DNA from: Candidatus Heimdallarchaeota archaeon LC_2
Lineage (GTDB): Archaea; Asgardarchaeota; Heimdallarchaeia; Heimdallarchaeales; Kariarchaeaceae
Length of the DNA stretch: 45,382 nt
Assembly: GCA_001940725.1 (NCBI GenBank)
Contig: MDVR01000029.1
Coordinates: 1-45,382, forward strand
Direction: 5' to 3'
Position numbers and translations under genes: made by a program. Of the stretch, positions 31,161 to 40,290 are shown piece by piece. Position 1 is the first letter of the stretch, and the number at the start of each line of letters is the position of its first letter. A model generated the notes under the pieces. It was given only the letters and a program-made list of their open reading frames with translations. It was not told where the DNA came from and ran no database searches.

Positions 31161-32135
31161 TTAGTTTCTTTTGGGACGTAGGTATTTGTACTCTTCATAA
31201 ACACTCCAGGGATCTTTTGCAAATTCCGGGATTAATTTACCCAAAGAATCCATATTCCTCTCTAGTAGTAAATGATCAGGTGCATCCAATTCAAGCCAAA
31301 TAGGATAAGGCAGTTTATCATAGGCTTCAAAAGAATGGTGAATTTTGACTATTGGGTCTGAATTCCCAACAAGAATTAAAGATGGAACCTTAACATGTTT
31401 CCAATATTTACTCACATTTTCTTTCCAGAAAACTTGTCTGGTTTGTTTTACGGCAATTTTCGGATCTATTTTGTTTAATCTTGACATTGCTTCGTTTCTT
31501 GAATCATCTGATTCTTCCCCTGGAACAGATAATTTCGCAAATGTTGGAGCTATATTTTTAATAGCAAACCCAACAAACCACACAGGTAGAAAGAAAGTTA
31601 ATTTAATCGGAAAAGGCAAAGAAAAAGTACTCACAGGTGATATTAGAATTGTTCCATCAATTTGAGAAGCTAGCGGTAATTTTCCTGCAAATAATGCTGC
31701 GACAGACATCGTTCCAACACAATTACCTTGTAGAATCTTATTTGCTTTAGGATCCCCATTCTTTTTAGATATTTCATCATAGGTTTGAAAGGCATCGAAA
31801 ACTAACGTACTAGCGTCTATCGCGCCTTGAATTGCATTTAACTGACCACTTTTTGGTGAATTTCCTTGTCCTCTTGAATCAAACGAAAAAATGTTCATAT
31901 TTTTTGATAGTATCTCTGCATACCACTGATTTTTGTAATGTTCACTCATCCATCCATTAATTATTGCCATTGCTGGAGGAGTGTAATTTCGATTGATCTT
32001 GGTAAGCCATTTGGTTACAAAGTGCTGATGTGTCTTATCATTATGCAACCTATCATACAACTTCTTTGAAGGTGTACTAGCCATATATCGACTGATAAAA
32101 CCACTTTTATGAAATCTTTGGTTAGGATTTTGCAT
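31161..32135 (-). CDS. Alpha/beta hydrolase with cysteine nucleophile
   Basis: 324 residues from ATG at 32135. The fold is shown by MAIINGWMSEHYKNQWYAEIL (oxyanion-side strand and helix), IFSFDSRGQGNSPKSG, the nucleophile elbow LQGNCVGTM, then SLILVGNSDPIVKIHHS and APDHLLLER. The triad is Cys139, Asp260 and His288: the usual serine of G-x-S-x-G is replaced by cysteine (G-N-C-V-G). Cys nucleophiles are known in dienelactone hydrolases and polyhydroxyalkanoate synthases (G-x-C-x-G). A cap region near residues 160-230 contains a hydrophobic stretch (PFPIKLTFFLPVWFVGFAIK), which may give membrane or lipid contact. The substrate is unknown; an acyltransferase or thioester role is as likely as hydrolysis. 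Confidence 0.82.
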   Translation of the reverse strand: MQNPNQRFHKSGFISRYMASTPSKKLYDRLHNDKTHQHFVTKWLTKINRNYTPPAMAIINGWMSEHYKNQWYAEILSKNMNIFSFDSRGQGNSPKSGQLNAIQGAIDASTLVFDAFQTYDEISKKNGDPKANKILQGNCVGTMSVAALFAGKLPLASQIDGTILISPVSTFSLPFPIKLTFFLPVWFVGFAIKNIAPTFAKLSVPGEESDDSRNEAMSRLNKIDPKIAVKQTRQVFWKENVSKYWKHVKVPSLILVGNSDPIVKIHHSFEAYDKLPYPIWLELDAPDHLLLERNMDSLGKLIPEFAKDPWSVYEEYKYLRPKRN

Positions 32136-32439
32136 TCAATGCGGTTATTTCAATGTTAATTGGTCGAAAATCATCGATGAATATTGATTGAAATATCAAT
32201 TTTAACGATAAATAATCGGTTATTGTCGATGAGGGATTCATCGGATTTACTGGTGCATTACATAATTGAAATTCTAATTCGCTCTGAATCTTCTTTTATT
32301 ATAGAGTACAAGACTTTAATAATTCATTTGTCAAGTAATTGTTTTTGTTTATTCAATCGGACTACCAATATTATTCTTCACACACCGATGTTTAAATTAA
32401 CAATATAGTGTAAAAAATGTAATGTGAAAATGGGGTAAT
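32136..32439. other. 304-bp spacer
   Basis: No credible gene; the plus-strand frame at 32184-32408 looks like chance. ATCATCGATGAATATTGATTGAAATATCAATT (in parts: an ATCGAT site, then the inverted pair ATTGATT/AATCAAT-like bases) lies at 32168-32202, and further CGAT sites lie near 32226. It should hold the promoter of the hydrolase gene. Confidence 0.35.
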
Positions 32440-33231
32440 TTATCTTTTTTTAATGAACCCATCAGTAGGATAATTAGTTATATTTTCAATCGATTTATTT
32501 TCAATTAATTGTAAAACAATCTGGGCTATCTCTTCATCATTCATACCAAATTTATGACCGATTAAGACATAATGAAGGTCTACACCATTATTTTCCATAT
32601 GTGAATTAATATGTTCTGCAATGTAGATATCTATCCCTGTTCTTCTTCTGACTATATTATCTTGTCCTAATAATAATTCAGAATTCTTTGATTTTAATGA
32701 GGTTTGGATTATTTCAGCAGCCATATCTTTGTAGGTGCTTTCCATATTTTCTAGTATTTTATCAAAATTGATCTCTCCTTCATCCAGATCAAATTTGTTC
32801 ACTGCATCATTCCATTTTTGAATAATATAGGAATTTAATAATAGCAAATCATTTTTTCTAGTGAAAATTGGTTCATTCAATTTTTTTGATTTACCAAATT
32901 CTTCAATTGCAATGAATACTCTCTTGTTTCCAAATTCTCCCCATTCAGCGGATATCTCTCCCAAATTGACTGCCCCCTTATTCAATTTTAGCCAAACTTC
33001 ATCGAGTTTAATTCCAGCATTAAATAGAAACCATCCCTTCCTACCAATAAATTTCCCTTGAAATTTACCCTTGTTGACCTGAGATTGAATAACTTTAAAG
33101 ACAAGATCTGCATCAAAATTTGGTAACTTTTCTGTGAACATGATTGAAGGCGTATTCAAATCTAATTTATCTATCTCTTGTAATATTTTCTCTTCGGGAG
33201 ATTTTTTTGAGAGTTTATTGAGAAATTTCAT
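32440..33231 (-). CDS. Protein with two winged-helix-like modules
   Basis: 263 residues, ATG at 33231. Residues ~35-75 (FDADLVFKVIQSQVNKGKFQ, then GKFIGRKGWFLFN) resemble a winged helix in which a helix ending in KGKFQGK leads into a strand and a turn. A second copy of the pattern ends the protein: VLIGHKFGMNDEEIAQIVLQ, LIENKSIENI, then DGFIKKR. The middle is helical and charged. Similar helix-wing units occur in PCI, ESCRT-II and UFL1-like proteins, several of which have relatives in Asgard archaea; no specific orthologue can be named from sequence reading. It has no signal peptide, so it is cytoplasmic. It is downstream of the MMPL gene on the same strand. Confidence 0.6.
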   Translation of the reverse strand: MKFLNKLSKKSPEEKILQEIDKLDLNTPSIMFTEKLPNFDADLVFKVIQSQVNKGKFQGKFIGRKGWFLFNAGIKLDEVWLKLNKGAVNLGEISAEWGEFGNKRVFIAIEEFGKSKKLNEPIFTRKNDLLLLNSYIIQKWNDAVNKFDLDEGEINFDKILENMESTYKDMAAEIIQTSLKSKNSELLLGQDNIVRRRTGIDIYIAEHINSHMENNGVDLHYVLIGHKFGMNDEEIAQIVLQLIENKSIENITNYPTDGFIKKR

Positions 33232-33358
33232 GTCGAGTCAAACATTATTATTAATCTTAATAAAATAAGGTTTTGGACTCAAATGTTAGATTGAATGGAG
33301 ATGAATCATTTGGTACAATTTGAATCTTAACCATATTTACTTTATGTCATATTATCCA

Positions 33359-36163
33359 TTAGTTTTTCTTATGGCGGAGTAATAATATTGCTGGAACCAA
33401 TATTGTTCTTACAAAATAAATATCAATAACAATTGCGATAAATGTGATTAAACCAAATTGCTTTGTCAAAATAATGCTTCCAGTTGTAAGTGATAGAAAT
33501 GATACTGCCATAGCAATACCTGATGTTCTTATTGCGGGACCTGACTTTTCTAGCGCGATGTTTATGGCATCTAAATATTCTCGCCCATTTTTCAATTCCT
33601 CTTCAATACGAGTGTAAATATAAATGTCAAAATCAACACCTAATCCCAAAAGAACAACAATTGCTGTGGTATTAATAACTAAATTAATTGGATTATTAAA
33701 CACACTGCTCCAGATTAATGTACCGATTGCGAGGGCATAAATTGATCCCACAATTATTGTAAGCTCTAATCTAATTGGTACACTTAAAGATCGGAATTGA
33801 TACCACAGAAATAGTGTAAGCAAAATCAGAGCCAAAGTAATTTGACTTGCTAGTTCACTTGTTACGCTTTTTTCAAAACTTAAATTTGATAATGTAAACC
33901 CACTCAAACCGATTCCCACAATATTGTCATTTGATTTTTCAAATTGCTTTACCAGATCAATTATTTTCTCTGTAGCACGAAGGGCTGTGATTGAATCAGG
34001 ACTGTCCCCCAAGTAAACAATAACATAAGTTTCATTATCCTGTAGTGAAAATAATTGGTTTCTTACTAGTGAAAAGGTATACTCTTCTATCAAATTAATG
34101 GTTTGATTGAAATTAACCTCATCTCCAAAAGGATGGCTATAGGATAATACCTTGTTTACTCTACTTGTTTGTATAATGGATGTTGAGAGTAGAGAAACTT
34201 GATCAAACTGTAATTTTGTTAACGTAGTATTTGATAGACTTAGGAAATGGATTTTTACCAAGATCTTTGAAAAATAATTTGCAGGATAATGATCAGCAAA
34301 TATCTGTGTTGCAGCTGCAGTTTGACCTTCATCGCCTATATAATCTTCTGCTGAAAGATTAGTTTCAGAGAAAATCACCACAGATAGCGAAATAATGAAG
34401 AGGATGATTCCAAGCAAAAGATATTTCTTATAATTTTGATAATTAACATTTAAGCCTCTCATTTTTACGGTATTAATATCTTGAAAATTGATTGATTTAA
34501 AAAATCCCTCTAGATTAAGATACAAAGATGGTAAAAGAAATCCCAGCAATACTAATTCAATAAGTATCCCTGCTGTTGCAATATAGGTTAATCCAACAAT
34601 CATGCCTAGAGATGAAGTTGTTAATGGGAGGAATGTAAGGAAAATGGCGATACCCGATATATATATTGAATGTACCGCTGTTTTAGTGGAATTTATAACT
34701 GCAGTCTGATGATCATTTGTTAACCGTTCTTCTCTGAATCTAAATGCAAAGAATATACAGTAGTTAAGAGCCGCACCAAATAACAAAGAAGATCCTATAC
34801 TCACTGAGACATCAACTAATACTATCGAATCAGGTACAAAGTAAACCAGTAATCCTTTTGCCGTTTGCGTCGTTGTCCAAGCAAGTGAAAGAGAGACAAG
34901 AATTAGCTTGATGTCTTTCAACCAAAATAATAAGATAAAAAATACAATTATTATCGTTAAAATATCAAGTCTATGAAATTCTTCATTTAAAATTTCACCC
35001 CTTTCTTTTTGATAATTAAGCAAAGACATAATTGCTAAATCGTAACTAAATTCATTTTGGGACATTTTTGAAATTTTATTAGTAAAAAAATTGAAGATAT
35101 CATTCAATTCAGATTTAGAAATACCTGATTCTAATCGGTATTGTATGATTATAGAGGTTATTTCTGAACCATTTTCACTATTTGCTAAAGTAGAGCGAAG
35201 TAAATCATTGGTATTTTGTGTTAGTCCATAGGGTGTGTAGGTTCCTCTGATAAATGGAATTAACTTTTCTTGAGCCTTTGAAATATAATAAATTGCTGAT
35301 CCACCGCCAAAATTGTCAATAATGAAATCAATTGCTAGTTGCTCTTGTGTCCCAAAAATTATCTCTGCAACACTTGAAGTAATAAATTGCTCATCCCAAT
35401 TAGTCTCATTAGTGATTTTGTTAACAAATTGAAGTAAAATGTCTCTGAATTGGGGCTCTATTAAGCCACTTATCCAGTTATCAATATTCGTTTTCCAATC
35501 CTCCAATAAGAGGTTGTAGAGATCAAGACTTTCAGAGTTTTGAACCAGAAATGATTTTGTTTTGTTAAGAATATCGAGAGCAAGGTCCTCAATGAAAAAT
35601 GCATTGATTACATTATTCAAAGTATATTCTACTTCTTCATAAGTAATTTCAAGGGCAAGCTCTGCGTAATTATCTGTTGAATTTTCTTTCAATATTTGGA
35701 AATTATTAATTAGTTCTCTAGTTCCGTTAAGTAATACAAAGGATGTGACATTTGCAAATTTAGTTATTGTGAATAGATTACTAAAGTAATTAATTAAGAT
35801 CTCACTAAATTGATTAAATACATGAATTGGTTTTGCTTCGTTGGCTAACGTGCTCCTAGCAACACTAGATGCACGAATTTCAGTAAATAATTCAATTTCA
35901 ATCCAAGATTTCACCTCATCTGAAATTATATTATTATCTCCATCAACAACAATCAATATATTATTTTTTAGAGAGCTAAAGGATGCAATCTCTTCATCAT
36001 CATTAATATTATCTACTCGTAAATCTGAACCAAGAATTTCAGCGGTCTGCACACCATAGGGTATCATGGTTGCATAGATTAATCCACCTACTATTAAGAA
36101 TATAAGATGATATTTTTCAATCAAGGAAATTAATCTTATTCGTCGTAGGTTTTGAAAAATCAT
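33359..36163 (-). CDS. MMPL/RND-superfamily membrane transporter
   Basis: 934 residues. The layout is that of the RND/MMPL group: one N-terminal span (YHLIFLIVGGLIYATMIPYG), a large extracytoplasmic loop of ~350 residues, five clustered spans (starting ILTIIIVFFILLFWL), then another span (YLLLGIILFIISLSVVIF), a second loop of ~170 residues, and five more spans. The second half has LLGLGVDFDIYIYTRIEEEL, the conserved G-x-D-F-x-I/Y motif on TM4 of MMPL proteins; the first half has the matching LLFGAALNYCIFFAFRFREER, in which Asp is replaced by Asn. Such proteins export lipids, sterol-like molecules or other hydrophobic compounds using proton flow. The substrate is not known. It lies 132 bp downstream of a surface-protein gene on the same strand and may be co-expressed with it. 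Confidence 0.9.
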   Translation of the reverse strand: MIFQNLRRIRLISLIEKYHLIFLIVGGLIYATMIPYGVQTAEILGSDLRVDNINDDEEIASFSSLKNNILIVVDGDNNIISDEVKSWIEIELFTEIRASSVARSTLANEAKPIHVFNQFSEILINYFSNLFTITKFANVTSFVLLNGTRELINNFQILKENSTDNYAELALEITYEEVEYTLNNVINAFFIEDLALDILNKTKSFLVQNSESLDLYNLLLEDWKTNIDNWISGLIEPQFRDILLQFVNKITNETNWDEQFITSSVAEIIFGTQEQLAIDFIIDNFGGGSAIYYISKAQEKLIPFIRGTYTPYGLTQNTNDLLRSTLANSENGSEITSIIIQYRLESGISKSELNDIFNFFTNKISKMSQNEFSYDLAIMSLLNYQKERGEILNEEFHRLDILTIIIVFFILLFWLKDIKLILVSLSLAWTTTQTAKGLLVYFVPDSIVLVDVSVSIGSSLLFGAALNYCIFFAFRFREERLTNDHQTAVINSTKTAVHSIYISGIAIFLTFLPLTTSSLGMIVGLTYIATAGILIELVLLGFLLPSLYLNLEGFFKSINFQDINTVKMRGLNVNYQNYKKYLLLGIILFIISLSVVIFSETNLSAEDYIGDEGQTAAATQIFADHYPANYFSKILVKIHFLSLSNTTLTKLQFDQVSLLSTSIIQTSRVNKVLSYSHPFGDEVNFNQTINLIEEYTFSLVRNQLFSLQDNETYVIVYLGDSPDSITALRATEKIIDLVKQFEKSNDNIVGIGLSGFTLSNLSFEKSVTSELASQITLALILLTLFLWYQFRSLSVPIRLELTIIVGSIYALAIGTLIWSSVFNNPINLVINTTAIVVLLGLGVDFDIYIYTRIEEELKNGREYLDAINIALEKSGPAIRTSGIAMAVSFLSLTTGSIILTKQFGLITFIAIVIDIYFVRTILVPAILLLRHKKN

Positions 36164-36295
36164 CCTCTGATAATATGATGAAATAATTGTTTGATTAATC
36201 CTACCATATTGTAAGGCAGTAAGTTATAATTATTAATTTAAATTTATATTTATTTTATTTATTTTTAATTAATTTAGTTTTTAGCTAATTGAGTT

Positions 36296-37969
36296 TTAAT
36301 ATTTCCTTTTTCTAATGATTACGCCAAGTGAAAATATAGACATAATTGCGATGTACATGTCAAAACCTGGTACATCTAATCCGGGGATAACTCCTTCATC
36401 ATCGCCTGGTGCACTATCTCCATCTGCAAAATCATATTCAACACCAAGTGTTATGTGAGCATTATCAAGTGTTATCAATTCACCTGATGCTAAACTCACT
36501 GAAGCAGAAGTTGAGAAATCTAGAAGCGTTAATGCTCCATTATGGTCATAAATCATTTGGTTTTCAGTTGATGCTGAAATGCTGATGGTGGTTGGAGGCG
36601 CGTCCTCTAACTCTAAAGGTCCAGATGCGTCTACACTGGTAGAGGAAATAACTTCATATCCACCATTTTTCTGTCGGCCTTCATATAACATACTAACAGT
36701 AGCATCAACATCACTGACATTAGACTGAAGTACCAACTGATCTATTAATAGCGATTCATATCCCTCTACAACTGCAGATAGGGATAAATCAAATGATTCA
36801 TATATTTCCCAATCTTCTGTTATTGCAAAACCGGGTCCAGAAAAGATTCTTTTCAAGTTTTCTTGAGTTCTAAAGAAGTCTGTGTTATTACCTCCAACAG
36901 CAAGTCTTGGTAATTGATAATTAAGAGTACCAAATCCTGTTAACCATGTGTTAGACTCAATGGGAATCATTGCTCCAGTATCAGAATCCCAAGTAAAACC
37001 AGTTACTCTGTAGTAAAGCCCATCGATTTCCTTTACTGTCATTTCGATTAAAACTTGGTTTAGTAATGTGTCAATCTGAGCTTGTACTAGCTGTGCACCG
37101 GCTGAAATATTTGCTTGAATTCCTGGATCAAGATTAGCCATACTTAAGTCAAAGCCTATATCATCTATGCTGAGAGACCATGTGTCATCTACTTGTAAAA
37201 CCAATGGTTTGAATTCTTTCTTTTCCAATGCAAGCTTCATATCGATTTTACCATCTGCAACATCAATATGTGCTTCAACAGATTGAAGTAAACCATCTGC
37301 TTTACTCCATGTTGCGGCAATATCAATTGATTCAGATGATGTTGAATTTACAAAAGTTCCCTCAATAGTAAATTCTGCTGCATCGCTAAAAACTGATGCT
37401 GATCCACCTGGGGCGCTGCTTATAGTAGTAGCTAATTCATTCATTATTGCTTCATGCATTGCCCAATCATCATTCAAGATTAAAGGTAATGGTAAAACTG
37501 AACTTGGAAAATTAGTTACATTTAATACAGATATTGTCGCAAATTGCAGGGGGACTGGAAAACCTGCCCCCGCTGGTAAAATGACATCTTGAAGAGTTCC
37601 AGTATCATCTGGAACCGATAATGTAATGGGTGAACCTAGAATTGCACCTGTAGAAATATCTACCGTTGGTACTGCTTCAGTAAGGAATGTAGTACCATCA
37701 TAATAGGTAACTGTGTCCTCACCAACTTTCAATACCTTAGCATAGATTTGGGAACCAACAAATGTACCTGCAATTGAACCATTTTCATCCCCAGGGATTA
37801 AAACCCCAAGATCTGTGAATTGTTCCACAGTATACCATATGGTATCTCCAGCTTGAATTTCATTGATTGTTCCTGCTTGTGTTGATACAAGTGGATTAAA
37901 AAATACAAATGAACCAAAAGCAAGAAAAACCATGATTAACAAAGCTTTGTAAGATTTGTTTATTTTCAT
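36296..37969 (-). CDS. Surface protein with signal peptide and C-terminal PGF-type anchor
   Basis: 557 residues. Residues 1-32 are a signal peptide (MKINKSYKALLIMVFLAFG, cleavage probably near STQAG). The mature part is beta-rich, acidic and Thr/Ser-rich, with repeated strand patterns such as IQAGDTIWYTVEQF and LQVDDTWSLSIDDIGF. The C-terminus has an acidic linker (DGDSAPGDDEG), VIPGLDVPGFDMYIAIMSIF, and a basic end (RKRKY). The Pro-Gly-Phe motif, hydrophobic span and basic tail match archaeal C-terminal sorting signals of the PGF/Heimdall-CTERM type. The protein is therefore likely exported and anchored at the cell surface. No enzymatic motif is visible. The leader contains overlapping palindromes 18-38 bp before the ATG. 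Confidence 0.82.
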   Translation of the reverse strand: MKINKSYKALLIMVFLAFGSFVFFNPLVSTQAGTINEIQAGDTIWYTVEQFTDLGVLIPGDENGSIAGTFVGSQIYAKVLKVGEDTVTYYDGTTFLTEAVPTVDISTGAILGSPITLSVPDDTGTLQDVILPAGAGFPVPLQFATISVLNVTNFPSSVLPLPLILNDDWAMHEAIMNELATTISSAPGGSASVFSDAAEFTIEGTFVNSTSSESIDIAATWSKADGLLQSVEAHIDVADGKIDMKLALEKKEFKPLVLQVDDTWSLSIDDIGFDLSMANLDPGIQANISAGAQLVQAQIDTLLNQVLIEMTVKEIDGLYYRVTGFTWDSDTGAMIPIESNTWLTGFGTLNYQLPRLAVGGNNTDFFRTQENLKRIFSGPGFAITEDWEIYESFDLSLSAVVEGYESLLIDQLVLQSNVSDVDATVSMLYEGRQKNGGYEVISSTSVDASGPLELEDAPPTTISISASTENQMIYDHNGALTLLDFSTSASVSLASGELITLDNAHITLGVEYDFADGDSAPGDDEGVIPGLDVPGFDMYIAIMSIFSLGVIIRKRKY

Positions 37970-37987
37970 TATTTTTTCCTCTTTATA

Positions 37988-38008
37988 GAACGTTCCAACT
38001 AAGTTGGA
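37988..38008. promoter_or_regulatory. Overlapping palindromes in the leader of the surface-protein gene
   Basis: GAACGTTC (37988-37995) is a perfect 8-bp palindrome overlapping TCCAACTAAGTTGGA (37994-38008), two 7-bp arms around one base. It lies just upstream of the surface-protein start codon, between divergent genes. It may be an operator or an RNA hairpin. The tandem duplication begins exactly at this site, so it recurs at 38985-39005. Confidence 0.5.
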
Positions 38009-38216
38009 CTATCTAATAAGCTAGTATCAAACTAATTTATATAGGTATTTGAAATCAACAATACTAGAAATTTTTCTTTCTTTGTTTATGAGTATTAAAA
38101 CATTAAATCTAATGTTAATTTAATCAAAATAAAGAATTTAGGCATCATTAAACATTTACTGAGAGAAATTAGATTAAGATAAAATATGATTTATTAAGAT
38201 AGATTAAATTAATACT

Positions 38217-38999
38217 TTGAGAGTACTGGTGATAACTTTTGCAATCTCTAAACTAGGCTTTGGTCACTTAACTAGACAATTTGCGTTGTGTGAGGCGATT
38301 CGCAGTTTAGATGATTCTATTAATTTTCAATTTATAATATCCGATAATCAATATTCATTTTTTAAGAATTATTTTGCTGAAAATATTATCCTGACCGATA
38401 CCTCGTTCTTTTCCCCATGTATTACTTTATCAAAAGCTGATACAGTAGATATTGATTCTAGCATATATTCATTCCAAATGGCAATTGATTTTGATACCCA
38501 AATTAGGAACGATTCAGAGTGGGGTCGAGTGCTTGAAAATACAGACTTATTGATAAATGATATTGAATTTTTTCATAATTCAATTGCTCGTAAAATGAAT
38601 ATTCCAACTGTAAACATTTCAAATTTTACTTGGAGTGATCTATTGAAACCTTATGCCAATTCTCGTTTAACTCGTGATATAATGAATTATGAACGAATGG
38701 TTGATTTTAATATTAAATTGCCATTAGCTACAGCTTGTGAAAGTTATGATGATGACTTCGAAGAATTAGGATTGTTAGCTAGAAAAGTAGATACCAATAA
38801 ATTGAATAAACTCAAAAGATCTATTAATACAACTACAGCGAGGATATTAATTACATCAATTAATATTAATAGCTCTTATCAAATAAATGAACTCATTTCA
38901 ATCCTAACTCTAGATTATTTGGTGATGGTGCCTGAAAAATTATTTTTAAATTTAAACTTGGCAAAAGAAAATGATAATCTTCATGAACGTTCCAACTAA
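38217..38999 (+). pseudogene. Truncated glycosyltransferase copy created by tandem duplication
   Basis: The first 256 residues are identical to those of the intact gene at 39214-40290; then four residues (ERSN) are read from the duplicated leader palindrome before TAA. It starts at TTG (MRVLVITFAISKLGFGHLTR). It keeps the N-terminal Rossmann-like half with its G-F-G-H motif but has lost the C-terminal half with the donor-binding GKAGYG motif, so it should be inactive as a transferase. Its promoter is intact, so it may still be expressed. Confidence 0.85.
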
Positions 39000-39005
39000 G
39001 TTGGA
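38985..39005. promoter_or_regulatory. Second copy of the overlapping palindromes
   Basis: Same GAACGTTC plus TCCAACTAAGTTGGA as at 37988-38008, now lying inside the end of the truncated gene copy and upstream of the intact glycosyltransferase gene. In this position it no longer leads a surface-protein gene. Confidence 0.5.
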
Positions 39006-39213
39006 CTATCTAATAAGCTAGTATCAAACTAATTTATATAGGTATTTGAAATCAACAATACTAGAAATTTTTCTTTCTTTGTTTATGAGTATTAAAACAT
39101 TAAATCTAATGTTAATTTAATCAAAATAAAGAATTTAGGCATCATTAAACATTTACTGAGAGAAATTAGATTAAGATAAAATATGATTTATTAAGATAGA
39201 TTAAATTAATACT

Positions 39214-40290
39214 TTGAGAGTACTGGTGATAACTTTTGCAATCTCTAAACTAGGCTTTGGTCACTTAACTAGACAATTTGCGTTGTGTGAGGCGATTCGC
39301 AGTTTAGATGATTCTATTAATTTTCAATTTATAATATCCGATAATCAATATTCATTTTTTAAGAATTATTTTGCTGAAAATATTATCCTGACCGATACCT
39401 CGTTCTTTTCCCCATGTATTACTTTATCAAAAGCTGATACAGTAGATATTGATTCTAGCATATATTCATTCCAAATGGCAATTGATTTTGATACCCAAAT
39501 TAGGAACGATTCAGAGTGGGGTCGAGTGCTTGAAAATACAGACTTATTGATAAATGATATTGAATTTTTTCATAATTCAATTGCTCGTAAAATGAATATT
39601 CCAACTGTAAACATTTCAAATTTTACTTGGAGTGATCTATTGAAACCTTATGCCAATTCTCGTTTAACTCGTGATATAATGAATTATGAACGAATGGTTG
39701 ATTTTAATATTAAATTGCCATTAGCTACAGCTTGTGAAAGTTATGATGATGACTTCGAAGAATTAGGATTGTTAGCTAGAAAAGTAGATACCAATAAATT
39801 GAATAAACTCAAAAGATCTATTAATACAACTACAGCGAGGATATTAATTACATCAATTAATATTAATAGCTCTTATCAAATAAATGAACTCATTTCAATC
39901 CTAACTCTAGATTATTTGGTGATGGTGCCTGAAAAATTATTTTTAAATTTAAACTTGGCAAAAGAAAATGATAATCTTCATATTATACCTTCGGAATATC
40001 TTGAATTTCAAAATTATATTCAAATTGCCGATCTTGTAATTGGCAAAGCTGGTTATGGAGTTGTTTCTGAATGTTTATCTTCTGGCACTCCATTATTATA
40101 CTGGATTGTAAAAGATATAGTAGAGAGTACACCACTCTCCAATGGAATAATTCAGTCACAAATGGGTGAAAAATTGAAATTATCCATGTTCGAAGTAATA
40201 GATCAAATTCTATTATTAATTAGAGGAAAATATCATTCAACAGAGATAAAAAATAAAGTGATTGCCAAACGAATTCTAGAATTCTTATAA
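39214..40290 (+). CDS. Glycosyltransferase of GT-B fold, family 28-like
   Basis: 358 residues from TTG at 39214; no ATG lies nearby upstream, and TTG AGA GTA CTG begins the first beta strand at once. The N-terminal domain opens with VLVITFAISKLGFGHLTRQF, the G-x-G-H-x-x-R loop of MurG- and MGT-like GT-B enzymes. The C-terminal domain has LVIGKAGYGVVSECLSSGTP, the nucleotide-sugar binding motif of the same group. About 50-60 residues short of typical MurG but otherwise complete. The likely reaction is sugar transfer from a nucleotide-activated donor; the acceptor (lipid, protein or small molecule) is unknown. Similar N-terminal domains also occur in arabinokinase-like proteins. Its stop overlaps the end of the convergent cysS by six bases. 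A damaged copy lies just upstream. Confidence 0.78.
   Translation: MRVLVITFAISKLGFGHLTRQFALCEAIRSLDDSINFQFIISDNQYSFFKNYFAENIILTDTSFFSPCITLSKADTVDIDSSIYSFQMAIDFDTQIRNDSEWGRVLENTDLLINDIEFFHNSIARKMNIPTVNISNFTWSDLLKPYANSRLTRDIMNYERMVDFNIKLPLATACESYDDDFEELGLLARKVDTNKLNKLKRSINTTTARILITSININSSYQINELISILTLDYLVMVPEKLFLNLNLAKENDNLHIIPSEYLEFQNYIQIADLVIGKAGYGVVSECLSSGTPLLYWIVKDIVESTPLSNGIIQSQMGEKLKLSMFEVIDQILLLIRGKYHSTEIKNKVIAKRILEFL

Larger units (their letters stand above)
37988..39981. repeat. 997-bp tandem direct duplication (two copies)
   Basis: Bases 37988-38984 recur as 38985-39981, apparently without a single difference wherever compared. Each copy contains the leader palindrome, the spacer with the glycosyltransferase promoter, and the first 256 codons of that gene. 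The joint creates a truncated gene copy (38217-38999) followed by an intact one (39214-40290). Perfect identity means the event is very recent, or is an assembly artefact. Confidence 0.9.

Noticed and set aside
32184..32408. A 74-residue plus-strand frame in the spacer before the hydrolase gene
   Set aside because: AT-driven chance frame with no recognisable features, overlapping the expected hydrolase promoter.
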